Source: Crocinitomix sp.
Lineage (GTDB): Bacteria; Bacteroidota; Bacteroidia; Flavobacteriales_D; Crocinitomicaceae
Length of the DNA: 64,000 nt
Direction: 5' to 3'
Assembly: GCA_013138735.1 (NCBI GenBank)
Contig: WTCE01000094.1
Span: forward strand, 1-64,000
Positions 44,356-53,244 of this stretch are shown piece after piece (the first letter of the stretch is position 1; each line of letters starts with the position of its first letter). The translations under genes were made by a program, and so were the position numbers. The notes under the pieces were generated by a model. It was not told the origin of the DNA. It saw only the letters and a list, made by a program, of their open reading frames with translations, and searched no databases.

Positions 44356-45579
44356 ATGATGAAAGTAGCAGTGATTGGAGGAGGTGCAGCTGGTTTTTTT
44401 GCAGCTATTCATGCCAAGGAAAACTTTCCTCAGGCAGAAGTCACAATTTTTGAAAAATCTAAAAAATTATTAGCCAAGGTTAAAGTTTCTGGTGGTGGAA
44501 GGTGTAATGTTACCAATGGATGCACATCCATAACAGAACTTTCAAAAGCTTATCCGCGCGGTGAAAAAAAAATGCGGAAAGCATTCGGAGTTTTTAACAC
44601 TAAACATACCATGGAATGGTTTGAAAAACGTGGCATTGAACTTACGATTCAGGATGATAATTGCGTTTTTCCAGTCAGTCAAAATTCACAAACTATTATT
44701 GATTGCTTTTTAAATGAAACGCGGCGATTAGGTGTTGTGGTCAAAACTGAAAGTCCGGTTATTGGTTTAAAACCTTTGGAAACAGGAGAAATTCAATTGG
44801 ATTTTAGAGGTGATAATAGTGCTGTATTTGATAAAGTAATTGTGGCGACCGGTGGTTCTCCAAAAAGGCAAGGTTTAGATTGGTTAGCCGATTTAGGTCA
44901 TGAAATTGAGGAACCAGTACCATCACTTTTTACGTTTAATATGCCGCATGAAAATGTGAAAGAACTAATGGGAATAGTGGTGGAAAAAACAATCACTAAA
45001 ATACAAGGAACCAAGTTGAAATCAGACGGTCCGTTGTTAATTACACATTGGGGAATGAGCGGCCCTTCAATACTCAAATTGTCAGCTTTTGGAGCACGGA
45101 TATTGAGCGAAATGGATTATAAATTTAAAATTCAGGTGAACTGGGTTAATATTCAGAATATCAATTTAGTGGAGGAGGAGTTATTGAGGTTAGTAGATGA
45201 GCATGGTCAAAAACAAATTGCATCCATTCGTCCTTATTATATTCCAGATAGATTGTGGCGTTTTTTAATTGAAAAAGCAAAATTGGAACCCACTAAAAAG
45301 TGGAATGAATTGGGCAAAAAAGGCATCAATAAAATTGTAAACATTTTAACGAATGACATCTACGACGTGCAAGGGAAAACAACCTTTAAGGAAGAGTTTG
45401 TAACCTGCGGAGGGATTAGTTTAAATTCGATTGATTTTAAAACTATGGAAAGTAGGGTTTGCAAAAATTTATATTTTACGGGTGAATTAATGGATGTGGA
45501 TGGCATAACGGGAGGTTATAATTTCCAAGCTGCTTGGACTACAGCTTTTATTGCAGGTAAATTACAAGAATCACTTTAG
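44356..45579 (+). CDS. FAD-dependent oxidoreductase, HI0933/BaiN family
   Basis: A 407-residue flavoprotein. The dinucleotide-binding motif VAVIGGGAAGFFAAIHA lies at the N-terminus, followed by the family hallmark VSGGGRCNVTNGC, VIVATGGSPKRQGLDWL and a C-terminal FAD motif (GELMDVDGITGGYNFQAAWTTA). The family includes enzymes annotated as aminoacetone oxidase-like or bile-acid reductases; the physiological substrate is unknown here. Two consecutive ATG codons (44356 and 44359) are possible starts. Confidence 0.88.
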   Translation: MMKVAVIGGGAAGFFAAIHAKENFPQAEVTIFEKSKKLLAKVKVSGGGRCNVTNGCTSITELSKAYPRGEKKMRKAFGVFNTKHTMEWFEKRGIELTIQDDNCVFPVSQNSQTIIDCFLNETRRLGVVVKTESPVIGLKPLETGEIQLDFRGDNSAVFDKVIVATGGSPKRQGLDWLADLGHEIEEPVPSLFTFNMPHENVKELMGIVVEKTITKIQGTKLKSDGPLLITHWGMSGPSILKLSAFGARILSEMDYKFKIQVNWVNIQNINLVEEELLRLVDEHGQKQIASIRPYYIPDRLWRFLIEKAKLEPTKKWNELGKKGINKIVNILTNDIYDVQGKTTFKEEFVTCGGISLNSIDFKTMESRVCKNLYFTGELMDVDGITGGYNFQAAWTTAFIAGKLQESL

Positions 45580-45601
45580 AAGTTGTTTAAATTTCGAAAC
45601 T

Positions 45602-46546
45602 ATGAACAAGTTTGACCGCGTTGTTACGACATTGATGCTTTTACAGACTAAAAAAATCGTTCGTGCACATGAATTGTCTGATCGGTTTGAAGTGAGTTTA
45701 AGAACAATTTATCGCGATTTAAAAACCTTGGAAAATGCTGGGGTACCCATTCATGCCGAAGCAGGAGTAGGCTATTCATTAGTTGATGGTTATAGTTTGC
45801 CACCCGTGATGTTCACTGAAAATGAAGCCACTTCATTCATAATTGCCGAAAAATTAGTGGCTAAAATGACAGATGAGGCCACTGCCCAAGTATTTTCAGA
45901 GGCCGTGGATAAAATTAAAGCTGTTTTAAGATCTGACGAAAAGGAGAAGATCAATAAATTGGGAGATCACGTTCTTGTTTCTTCCCGCATTTCACGATTG
46001 CAAGAGAGCAACATGCAACGTATGCCGCAAATATTGAATAGTATAAATGGAAAAACGGTACTGGAGCTAGATTATGCGGCGGCTTATAATAATACCTTAA
46101 CAACACGGAAAATAGAGCCTTTAGGAATTCACTTTTATTCAGATCATTGGCATTTAATCGCTTATTGCAGGCTGCGGAAGGCTTATCGTGATTTTAGGAT
46201 AGACCGGATCCAAGACTTGCGTTTAACTGATTTAATATTTGAAGGTGATCATCCAAATCTAAAAGAGTACTTGAACGAAATTGCTGCGCAGCAGGACCTC
46301 ACAAAGGTTGTTATTCAATTCAAAGGAGGTTCGGAACGATATGGCAGAACTGAAAAATTTTATCATGGCTATGTGAGTCAAGAAGAGAATGACGCCGGAG
46401 TAAAAATGCAATTCTTAACGCCATCAATTAGTGGGACAGCGCATTGGCTGCTTATTTTTACGGATCAAATTGAAATAATTGAGCCCGCGTCGTTGAAGGA
46501 TGCTATACTTGAGTTGACAGAGAAGTTGGTTTTAAACTATCGGTGA
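45602..46546 (+). CDS. YafY-type HTH/WYL transcriptional regulator
   Basis: A 314-residue regulator. An N-terminal winged helix (VRAHELSDRFEVSLRTIYRD) is followed by the linker typical of YafY proteins (GYSLVDGYSLPPVMFTENEA) and a WYL domain near 170-205 with YSDHWHLIAYCRLRKAYRDF. WYL domains sense ligands, often nucleic acid-related. Small ligand-binding proteins (SRPBCC, VOC, DinB) commonly sit next to YafY genes, and here an SRPBCC gene follows. I chose ATG 45602, 22 bases after the flavoprotein stop, because MNKFDRV fits the family start. Confidence 0.88.
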   Translation: MNKFDRVVTTLMLLQTKKIVRAHELSDRFEVSLRTIYRDLKTLENAGVPIHAEAGVGYSLVDGYSLPPVMFTENEATSFIIAEKLVAKMTDEATAQVFSEAVDKIKAVLRSDEKEKINKLGDHVLVSSRISRLQESNMQRMPQILNSINGKTVLELDYAAAYNNTLTTRKIEPLGIHFYSDHWHLIAYCRLRKAYRDFRIDRIQDLRLTDLIFEGDHPNLKEYLNEIAAQQDLTKVVIQFKGGSERYGRTEKFYHGYVSQEENDAGVKMQFLTPSISGTAHWLLIFTDQIEIIEPASLKDAILELTEKLVLNYR

Positions 46547-46548
46547 TC

Positions 46549-46700
46549 AATTATCAATGCGCTGCGCTGAGCTCGTCGAAGTGTACAATTATCAATATTA
46601 AAATCTCAAACCTTAAATCCCAAAATCGAATATCTAACAGCGATCCGTCAGCTGACGGAGAGCGATCTAAGTACTAACAGCGTAGCAGTCTAAATACTAA
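46549..46700. repeat. Intergenic compound repeat, copy B
   Basis: Bases 46549-46590 match copy A (33320-33361), including the GCGCTGAGCTCGTCGAAG-type core. Later pieces ATCTAACAGCG and AGCGATCTAAGTACTAACAG correspond to copy A pieces in the same order. TAACGACTAGAGACTAACGAC is locally repeated near 46700. It fills most of the gap between the regulator and SRPBCC genes. Confidence 0.55.
46644..46659. repeat. Perfect 16-bp palindrome inside copy B
   Basis: TCCGTCAGCTGACGGA is its own reverse complement. It interrupts the AGCGATC region of copy B and is absent from copy A. It is GC-rich against an AT-rich background. Confidence 0.5.
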
Positions 46701-46783
46701 CGACTAGAGACTAACGACTAAACCTAAACCTGTTGACATACTGTTGTCACTTGGGGGGGTATCTTTACCAAAATTTAAGATTT

Positions 46784-47209
46784 ATGAAAACTTTAAGACA
46801 CGTTAGCTCTGTATTGTTAGCTACTGATAAACAAAAACTTTGGGATGTAATGACACAAGGAGATTGGACAGAGAAATATATGTTCAGTTGCCGTTTAATT
46901 TCCAATTATACGATTGGGTCAAATGTAGACTGGAAGGGAAGTTTTGACGGTCAAGATTATTTTTTAACAGGAATACTTTTAGAAATTGAACCCTTAAAAT
47001 TGTTCAAATATACTTTGATTGATCCTGAACAATTTGACGCGAGCGAACCGAATAATTTTGTAATTATCACATACGAAATTAAAGAACAAGGTGATAAATT
47101 ATTGTTGACGGTTGTGAATGAAACAAATGATGGAAATGCTGAAAGAATGAAAGAAATCGTAGGAGGTTGGGAAGGAATGATATTTCCTGCGATTGAAGCA
47201 TTGCTTTAA
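46784..47209 (+). CDS. SRPBCC/AHSA1-like ligand-binding protein
   Basis: A 141-residue helix-grip protein. RHVSSVLLATDKQKLWDVMTQ, DWKGSFDGQDYFLTGILLEI, FKYTLIDP and the C-terminal helix GGWEGMIFPAIEALL fit the AHSA1-type SRPBCC fold, which encloses a hydrophobic ligand. Ligand and function are unknown. It follows the WYL regulator on the same strand with repeat elements between, and converges with the ATP-grasp gene. A candidate -7 box TATCTTTA (46760-46767) lies 16 bases upstream, after a run of seven G. ATG 46784 is the natural start; an earlier start at 46733 is inside the promoter. Confidence 0.75.
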   Translation: MKTLRHVSSVLLATDKQKLWDVMTQGDWTEKYMFSCRLISNYTIGSNVDWKGSFDGQDYFLTGILLEIEPLKLFKYTLIDPEQFDASEPNNFVIITYEIKEQGDKLLLTVVNETNDGNAERMKEIVGGWEGMIFPAIEALL

Positions 47210-47213
47210 ACGC

Positions 47214-48113
47214 TTAACCAAAATAAACTTCTTGAATTGCTGCGGCCAATTTGTCTGCGGCTTTTTCATTTTTACGAAACCAAAGTTCTGGTTCAATCAA
47301 TTCTAACTCCATTAATGCCAATTGATCATTGTTGTCAATAATTAAGTCTACACGGGCGTAGAGCGGCATGATGTCGCAAGCAGCCACGGCTTGCTGAGAA
47401 AAAGCAATCTCAGCTTCGTTAGCTTTGTAATCGTGTATTGTACCGCCGTGGTCATCTTGAACGCGGTAATCTCCTTCTTTCGCCTGCTTTAAAATTGAAT
47501 GGCTATAGTTGCCATGAATCACAATATGTGAAACCTCACCGATTGTCATTATATTTTTTTGAAAAGGTTGTAATATAAAGTCCTCGGCTTGAATAAGATT
47601 GGCAAAAAGGGTTTCGTGTTCGGCATAATTTTCTGGATTTAAACGATAAGTATGTCGTGCACTTCCAGAAACTGTTGGTTTAATAACTGTTTCCGTCCAA
47701 CCTAATTTTTGGTGTAGTGAAGTCAATGTTTGAGTCGAACCGCGCTTAATATAATGACCGTCAACTATTGGTACGCCTTTATCTGCCAAATCTTGCATAT
47801 AATGTTTGTCCATATTCCACAATATTTGTGGTGCTGGATTAATTAATTGCGTGAGTTTAGTGACTTTGTTTAACCAAGGTTCAAATTCATTAAAGCGGTG
47901 AAAATAGTCCCAAGTGCTTCGAAATAGAATGGTTTTAGTGCTTGACCAATCAAAATTAGGATCGGCCCAATCTTTTTTAGTCACCTTTAAATTCAATTTT
48001 TGAAGTGCATCTTGCACCAATTGATCTTCTTTTAAAATTTGGTCAGTATACCAATCTGTTTCCCCAGGGCTAACATATTTCTTTTGCGTGAGGATAACTA
48101 TGTCGTAATTCAT
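47214..48113 (-). CDS. ATP-grasp (RimK-like) ligase
   Basis: A 299-residue ATP-grasp protein. ILFRSTWDYFHR, KHYMQDLADKGVPIVDGHYI, the nucleotide-binding TVIKPTVSGSARHT, ILQPFQKNIMTIGEVSHIVI and the metal-binding LMELELIEPELWF match a group of RimK-like enzymes of unknown substrate that includes ligases of amino-acid-type substrates. It should join a carboxylate to an amine at the cost of ATP. It converges with the SRPBCC gene with a four-base gap and is 33 bases downstream of the GNAT gene, so the pair may be an operon. Confidence 0.8.
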   Translation of the reverse strand: MNYDIVILTQKKYVSPGETDWYTDQILKEDQLVQDALQKLNLKVTKKDWADPNFDWSSTKTILFRSTWDYFHRFNEFEPWLNKVTKLTQLINPAPQILWNMDKHYMQDLADKGVPIVDGHYIKRGSTQTLTSLHQKLGWTETVIKPTVSGSARHTYRLNPENYAEHETLFANLIQAEDFILQPFQKNIMTIGEVSHIVIHGNYSHSILKQAKEGDYRVQDDHGGTIHDYKANEAEIAFSQQAVAACDIMPLYARVDLIIDNNDQLALMELELIEPELWFRKNEKAADKLAAAIQEVYFG

Positions 48114-48146
48114 TTAAAAAGCTTTTGAATGGCTAAGATCGAAAGA

Positions 48147-48656
48147 TTATTTGGAGATTCTAAAAAAAATAGAATCGATTATTCCTTCGCAAGGAGCGTC
48201 TTTCCAATATTTCATCCCAATTTTTTCCAGTACACGAACAGAGGCGGAGTTTGCTCTAGCTGTGCGGCCAATGATTTCTGTAATACCCAACTCCTTAAAA
48301 CCAAAAGCTATACAGGCTTCAGCAGCTTCTGTTGCATATCCTTTCCCCCAATGGTTTTGATGAAATCGGTAACCTAAATCTACCATACCGTCTGGAAGTT
48401 TTTTTAAGCCGCACCAACCTAAAATCTCATTGGTTTCTTTCAAGACAACCGTCCAACGGCCGAATCCATAATCCGTATATGCACTATAGTTTCGAATAAA
48501 TTTTCGGCTGGCTTCAACTGACTCAAAAGCAAGATCACCTGTATAGCGCATCACTTCAATGTTTTTATTGAGATGATAAAAGGCTTCAGCATCTGCAAGG
48601 TGAAACAGGCGTAATTGTAAGCGTTTTGTCTCAAATATTGGCTTAGGAGGCTTCAT
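48147..48656 (-). CDS. GNAT acetyltransferase (RimJ/RimL-like)
   Basis: A 169-residue GNAT protein. TKRLQLRLFHLADAEAFY opens the fold. WTVVLKETNEILGWCGL and the acetyl-CoA site HQNHWGKGYATEAAEACI are typical of RimJ/RimL-type enzymes, and ASVRVLEKIGMKY closes it. It acetylates an unknown amine, probably a protein N-terminus or small molecule. It is upstream of the ATP-grasp gene on the same strand. Confidence 0.88.
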   Translation of the reverse strand: MKPPKPIFETKRLQLRLFHLADAEAFYHLNKNIEVMRYTGDLAFESVEASRKFIRNYSAYTDYGFGRWTVVLKETNEILGWCGLKKLPDGMVDLGYRFHQNHWGKGYATEAAEACIAFGFKELGITEIIGRTARANSASVRVLEKIGMKYWKDAPCEGIIDSIFFRISK

Positions 48657-48799
48657 AACTAAGTGCTTTATTCAAAAGTAAACAAACTTGGAAATCTATA
48701 AGGGCTTGCCATGGGTGAAATTCAGCCGTATTTTAATAAAATCATAACAAATCTGCTAAAAATTAGTCCTTTTCGTTTAAAATTCCTATATTATTTCAT

Positions 48800-49171
48800 A
48801 TGATTTTAAAAGAAAAAGAGGAGCACCAAGCATTAATTCAAAAAACAATCAACTATTTGGAAATACACGGTTTTGAAAACATAAAGGCTGATATTGAAGG
48901 ATATGAGACTCCAAAATCGTTTACAATGAAAACGGAAGGGATTGAAATTACGCCGGACATTGTAGCAGAAAACAAAGGAAGAGTGCAATATATTGAGGTG
49001 GGTTTAAAATCAGAAGACAAGGAATTGTTGAAGACAAAATGGAAGTTTTTGAAGACCTGGGCTGAAATGAAGAATAGGACATTTAAAGTTATTGCACACA
49101 AGGGGAGTTACGGATTCTCGGATCAAATATTGGAAGAAATTCACTTGGATAAGTCAGCCTTGCGAATTTAA
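48800..49171 (+). CDS. Small protein with PD-(D/E)XK-like core
   Basis: A 123-residue soluble protein. After a helical N-terminus (LIQKTINYLEIHGFENIKA), the segment ITPDIVAENKGRVQYIEVGL-K has an Asp followed after about 12 residues by Glu and, three residues later, Lys. This resembles the PD-(D/E)XK nuclease core (TPD...IEVGLK), followed by KWKFLKTWAEM and an FKVIAHKG strand. The spacing E-x3-K is unusual. It is a stand-alone gene between operons. Nuclease activity is only a hypothesis. Confidence 0.5.
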   Translation: MILKEKEEHQALIQKTINYLEIHGFENIKADIEGYETPKSFTMKTEGIEITPDIVAENKGRVQYIEVGLKSEDKELLKTKWKFLKTWAEMKNRTFKVIAHKGSYGFSDQILEEIHLDKSALRI

Positions 49172-49250
49172 AAAGCTTTTTTACAAAGCTTCTTTGAGAT
49201 AAGCTGTTAAAATTTTATTGGTAGAATAAAACAACGAGTGAATTACTGCA

Positions 49251-49970
49251 CTAGGGCAACAAGTACTTTGATTTATTGATTAATACTGCTTGTGTGTTAT
49301 CATTACGCCGGTAAGTTTCAATTGTACGATAACCTTCAAACTCTTTGCGTTGAAAGTTTAATTCAAAAACGGGTAAGTGCTCTGGCGAGAAAATGGAACC
49401 AATAAAATTAGTTTCAGAAACGTTGAAATTGAAATAAATAGGAGAGGAGGTCCTATTCTTAAAACGGATGTCCTTATAACCAAAAACAACAGTTGCATCA
49501 GAGCCGAGTGGCGTGTAACGTCCGTCTTCTTTATACAAATCAAGCGTGTGATTATGTCTTTCGACAATTTCCATTCCACTAACAAGCGCCAAATGATAAA
49601 TCATACCAGATACCTGACATAATCCTCCGCCAATATCCTCTTTTAGACTATCGCCAATGATATTACGCCCCGTTTTATACCCTTTTTCTTTTGTCGGATC
49701 GCCAACAATATGCCAAAATGAAAAAACTTCCTTGGGTTGAATTACAATTTGCTGAATTTCTTTTATAGCCAATCCAATATTGAATACTTTGTTGGCTGCC
49801 AAAGGGTTGTAATAAATGGGTTGTTCAATTGAAACAATTTCAACACTTTTGAGCGGCAACTTAGCTGCGCGAGCAAAGGTTTTAACAATCCCTGATTTTC
49901 GATCAGCCCTATTGCGTTGTGCAATACGAATATTTCGTTTAATAGAAGCAGGAATAAATTTTCGAATCAC
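49251..49970 (-). CDS. VanW family protein
   Basis: A 239-residue protein matching the VanW domain from about residue 60: VFNIGLAIKEIQQIVIQPKE, FSFWHIVGDPTKEKGYKTGR, GGGLCQVSGMIYHLALVSGM, ERHNHTLDL and GSDATVVFGYKDIRFKN. VanW was named from a vancomycin-resistance cluster, but its role is unknown and most copies are unrelated to resistance. No signal peptide is evident. The start is GTG at 49968-49970, overlapping the stop of the upstream methyltransferase gene by four bases (GTGA). Confidence 0.85.
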   Translation of the reverse strand: MIRKFIPASIKRNIRIAQRNRADRKSGIVKTFARAAKLPLKSVEIVSIEQPIYYNPLAANKVFNIGLAIKEIQQIVIQPKEVFSFWHIVGDPTKEKGYKTGRNIIGDSLKEDIGGGLCQVSGMIYHLALVSGMEIVERHNHTLDLYKEDGRYTPLGSDATVVFGYKDIRFKNRTSSPIYFNFNVSETNFIGSIFSPEHLPVFELNFQRKEFEGYRTIETYRRNDNTQAVLINKSKYLLP

Positions 49971-50644
49971 AGTTTGTTTTTTTGCACAGCGTGGATAAGG
50001 TAAGAAGAATATTGCTTCAATGGACTTTTTGTAATTAGTTGATCCATTCCGAAGACCACTTTACGCAGTTTCTTAGGGAATTGATGCAGGGGCAAAAATA
50101 AAACACCTTTGCGTTTAAGTTCTTTCCAATTTTGTGAATTTACAAAGCCGCGCATTGCTTTTTTGCGAAAAGCGTTGCCGCCATGCCAATTAACAGCCTT
50201 ATACCGCGATAGTTTTCTTCGTTCGGCAGATGGATAGTCGAAAATAAAGACGCCGTCGGGTTTTAAAATCCGATTCACTTCCCGGAAAATAGCTTCTGTT
50301 TCTGTGGGCGTTAAGTGCATTAATACGTGAAAGCAAATAACGGTGTCAAATTGATGATTATCAAACGGTGTAGTGTCTGCATTGCCTAAAAAGTATTCAC
50401 CTTCTGGAAAATTTTCTTTTGCAATCTTGAGCATTTCGGCAGAAAAGTCAATACCAGTAGAGCAGTATTCCATAAATCGACCTGTTCCACAACCTAAATT
50501 CAAGGTGTTTTTAGAAAAAACGTGCCGATCTAGGAATATGCGCTCTTGCTTGTCGATAAAACTTCCATAGGTATTGGAAAACCGACTTGAATCATAGTTT
50601 TGGGCTATTTCATTATAATAGGTTTGAACATTCTCCTTAGACAT
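49967..50644 (-). CDS. Class I SAM-dependent methyltransferase
   Basis: A 225-residue methyltransferase. The N-terminal helix YYNEIAQNYDSSRF is followed by motif I (NLGCGTGRFMEY), YFLGNADTTPFDNHQFD and VICFHVLMHLTPTE, all of the UbiE/Methyltransf_11 type. The C-terminus includes a basic segment. The substrate is unknown. ATG 50644 (MSKENVQ) is preferred over 50665 because the family starts just before the YYxxxAxxYD helix. It is translationally coupled to the VanW gene, suggesting a shared pathway. Confidence 0.85.
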   Translation of the reverse strand: MSKENVQTYYNEIAQNYDSSRFSNTYGSFIDKQERIFLDRHVFSKNTLNLGCGTGRFMEYCSTGIDFSAEMLKIAKENFPEGEYFLGNADTTPFDNHQFDTVICFHVLMHLTPTETEAIFREVNRILKPDGVFIFDYPSAERRKLSRYKAVNWHGGNAFRKKAMRGFVNSQNWKELKRKGVLFLPLHQFPKKLRKVVFGMDQLITKSPLKQYSSYLIHAVQKNKL

Positions 50645-50783
50645 AGAGCGAATATATGCATTCAATTTCTCACCGTAAAACGTGTTTTATTATTTGACTT
50701 AATCGGATTATTAAGTGTTTATAACGAGAACCTTAGTGATTATTCCAATTCTTATCTATATTCAACGATTCTAAAACTTAAAA

Positions 50784-53126
50784 ATGAAAACTACACTATT
50801 ACAATTAGGAGTTTTAATACTTCTTTTTACTGCAAACAGTTCAACCGCACAATATTGGGATGAATTTATAAAAGTAACCGCGTCTGATGCCACAGCCAAT
50901 GATGAATTTGGATATAACGTAGATATACATGAAGATAGAGCAATTGTTGCATCTTATAAAAATGGTCATGCGGGCCCTCATTCAGGAGCCGTTTATATTT
51001 TTGAATTGGTAGATGGTGTGTGGGGAGAAATGGCAAAACTAACCGCATCTGACGCTGCTGCGGGAGATGAGTTTGGTCGAGGTGTTTCTATTGAAGGAGA
51101 CAGGGCAGCAGTGGGGGCATTTTATGATGACGACGCAGGATTTGGATCAGGTTCGGCATACGTATTTGAGTATTCAGGAGGTGTTTGGAGTGAAACAGCA
51201 AAAATTACGGCATCTGATGCTGCTGGTGCTGACATTTTTGGCTATTCACTTGCCTTAGATGGTGACCGATTGGCCGTAGGAGCTTATGGCGATAATGATT
51301 TAGGCACTAATGCTGGATCTGCTTATGTATTTGATTATAGTGGAGGTGTTTGGACAGAGGCGGACAAATTGCTTCCTTCAGATGGAGGAGCACACGATTA
51401 CTTCGCTAGTACGATTGATCTAGATGGTGACATAATTGTTGTTGGTGGTCTTTATAATGATTCAGAAGGAACGAATGCAGGTTCAGCTTATGTTTTTGAA
51501 AATTCAGGGGGCATTTGGTCGGAAACAGCTAAACTAGTTGCTTCGGATATAGGTGCAAATGACTATTTTGGAATTTCTTGTGCAATTGATGGTGAACGAA
51601 TAATTGTAGGATCATATTTTGGTGACGCTGGCGCGGTTGTAAGTTCAGGTGCCGCTTATATTTTCGAATTTACTGGAGTGGTTTGGGCTGAAACTGCAAA
51701 ATTGGTTGCTACAGACGCATCCGCAAATAATTATTTCGGTGCAATTGTAGCTATTGATGGTGATCGTGTTGCTATTACTAGTTATGGGGATGATGAAGCC
51801 GGTGCCGAGTCTGGTTCGGTATACGTATTTGAATTTGATGGTGCAGTTTGGACAGAAATTTCTAAACATACAGCATCAGATGCAAGCGCAGGAGATGGTT
51901 TTGGTTATTCTCTTGCGATTGACGGAGAAATGTTAGTCGTTGGGGCTGCTCTCGTTGATGGGATTGGTGTGAATTCTGGTGCGGCGTATTTTTTAGATCT
52001 ATGTCATCCTTTAACAATAGCGCCTTTTGATGCAATGTTTTGTGAAGGTGATTTATTGACACTTGATGCAACTTCTGGAAGTGGAGCTGAGATTACATGG
52101 GACGGCGGTGTAGTAAACGGCGTTGAATTTGATCCTGAAATAATTGGTGCAATAACATATACCGCAATAAGTGACGATCCTTACGATTGTCCATTACCAA
52201 TTCAAATTGAAATATTTGCTAACCCTATTTTAATGCCAACAATTGGTGGTGAATCTTATTGTGACGGTGATACAATTGTATTAGGGGTTGGTGGTGACGC
52301 TGATACGTATGAATGGACGCCACTTGATTTCACACCTCCAATTGGTGTTACAACTTATACTGTAACAGGAACCTATGATGAATCAGGATGCTCAACTTCT
52401 GAATCAATTGATGTAACAATGCATGCTATACCAGATGTAACTGCAAGTGTTGATTATGACGAAATTTGTATTGGGAATTCAATCATTTTCTCCGCAACTG
52501 GTGCAATGGATTATACTTGGGATCCTTTAGAGGTTGTTGGTGGCGAAGCTTATTTTCCAGAGACTGCAGGGACATTTACTTATACTGTTGTTGGGACAGA
52601 TGAGAATGGATGCTCAGATGAGGATGCAATTAGCGTGATTGTGGCCGACGAAATTGAAATCACTTATGTTGTCACAGAGGAAATGATTTTTGAAGATGGT
52701 GAAATTGACATTACTGTTACAGGCGGAGTTGCTCCATACAGTTTTGATTGGGATATTGATGGAACTGGTGACTTTGATGATGATGAAGATTTAACTGGGT
52801 TAGCTGATGCGCTTTACATAGTGAACGTTCTAGGTAGCACTGGTTGTTCAGCCGAAGCATGGATTGTACTAGGAACGCAAGCCGGAATTGGTGAAGGTGA
52901 AAAAGCATCATTGAGCGTATATCCGAATCCAGCGAGTGATTTTATAATGCTACAAACTTCTGGGCAATTTAATTATTCGTTTTATACAGTTAGTGGAGCT
53001 TTGATTCTGAATGGTGCTGCCTTGGATCAAGTATCATTATCGTTGAAGGATGTGCCTGCAGGAGTTTACTTTATTGTTGTGGATAATGGGGATGTTCTTG
53101 AGACGGTTAAGGTTGTTAAGGAGTAG
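50784..53126 (+). CDS. T9SS-exported FG-GAP propeller protein with Ig-like domains
   Basis: A 780-residue secreted protein. A signal peptide (LQLGVLILLFTANSSTAQ) is followed by seven FG-GAP-type repeats of about 55 residues (30-400), each like TASDAAAGDEFGRGVSIEGD...GSAYVFEYSGGVWSETAKL. They should form a seven-bladed, integrin-like propeller. Ig/PKD-like domains (410-620) and a SprB-type repeat (VTGGVAPYSFDW) follow. The protein ends in a T9SS type A sorting domain (LSVYPNPASDFIMLQ to VKVVKE). It is expected on the cell surface or in the matrix, possibly as an adhesin. The repeats are intact and diverged. Confidence 0.9.
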   Translation: MKTTLLQLGVLILLFTANSSTAQYWDEFIKVTASDATANDEFGYNVDIHEDRAIVASYKNGHAGPHSGAVYIFELVDGVWGEMAKLTASDAAAGDEFGRGVSIEGDRAAVGAFYDDDAGFGSGSAYVFEYSGGVWSETAKITASDAAGADIFGYSLALDGDRLAVGAYGDNDLGTNAGSAYVFDYSGGVWTEADKLLPSDGGAHDYFASTIDLDGDIIVVGGLYNDSEGTNAGSAYVFENSGGIWSETAKLVASDIGANDYFGISCAIDGERIIVGSYFGDAGAVVSSGAAYIFEFTGVVWAETAKLVATDASANNYFGAIVAIDGDRVAITSYGDDEAGAESGSVYVFEFDGAVWTEISKHTASDASAGDGFGYSLAIDGEMLVVGAALVDGIGVNSGAAYFLDLCHPLTIAPFDAMFCEGDLLTLDATSGSGAEITWDGGVVNGVEFDPEIIGAITYTAISDDPYDCPLPIQIEIFANPILMPTIGGESYCDGDTIVLGVGGDADTYEWTPLDFTPPIGVTTYTVTGTYDESGCSTSESIDVTMHAIPDVTASVDYDEICIGNSIIFSATGAMDYTWDPLEVVGGEAYFPETAGTFTYTVVGTDENGCSDEDAISVIVADEIEITYVVTEEMIFEDGEIDITVTGGVAPYSFDWDIDGTGDFDDDEDLTGLADALYIVNVLGSTGCSAEAWIVLGTQAGIGEGEKASLSVYPNPASDFIMLQTSGQFNYSFYTVSGALILNGAALDQVSLSLKDVPAGVYFIVVDNGDVLETVKVVKE

Positions 53127-53244
53127 TTTTTTTTAGGCAAGAGATTAGAGAACAAAGAGAAAAGATCAAAGACAAAAGTTTTTCGGCGGGAGTTGATAGG
53201 GTAAAGAGAAAGGGAGCGTTTAGTTTTACTGCCTCAGGATGATA
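53127..53244. repeat. Purine-rich low-complexity intergenic tract
   Basis: After the stop codon a T8 run leads into a purine-rich stretch (GAGATTAGAGAACAAAGAG and AAAGATCAAAGACAAAAG, about 53145-53180) of imperfect short repeats. It resembles the AGAGACTAACGAC-type repeats near 46.7 kb. The T run may serve as a terminator, but no stem precedes it. Confidence 0.35.
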
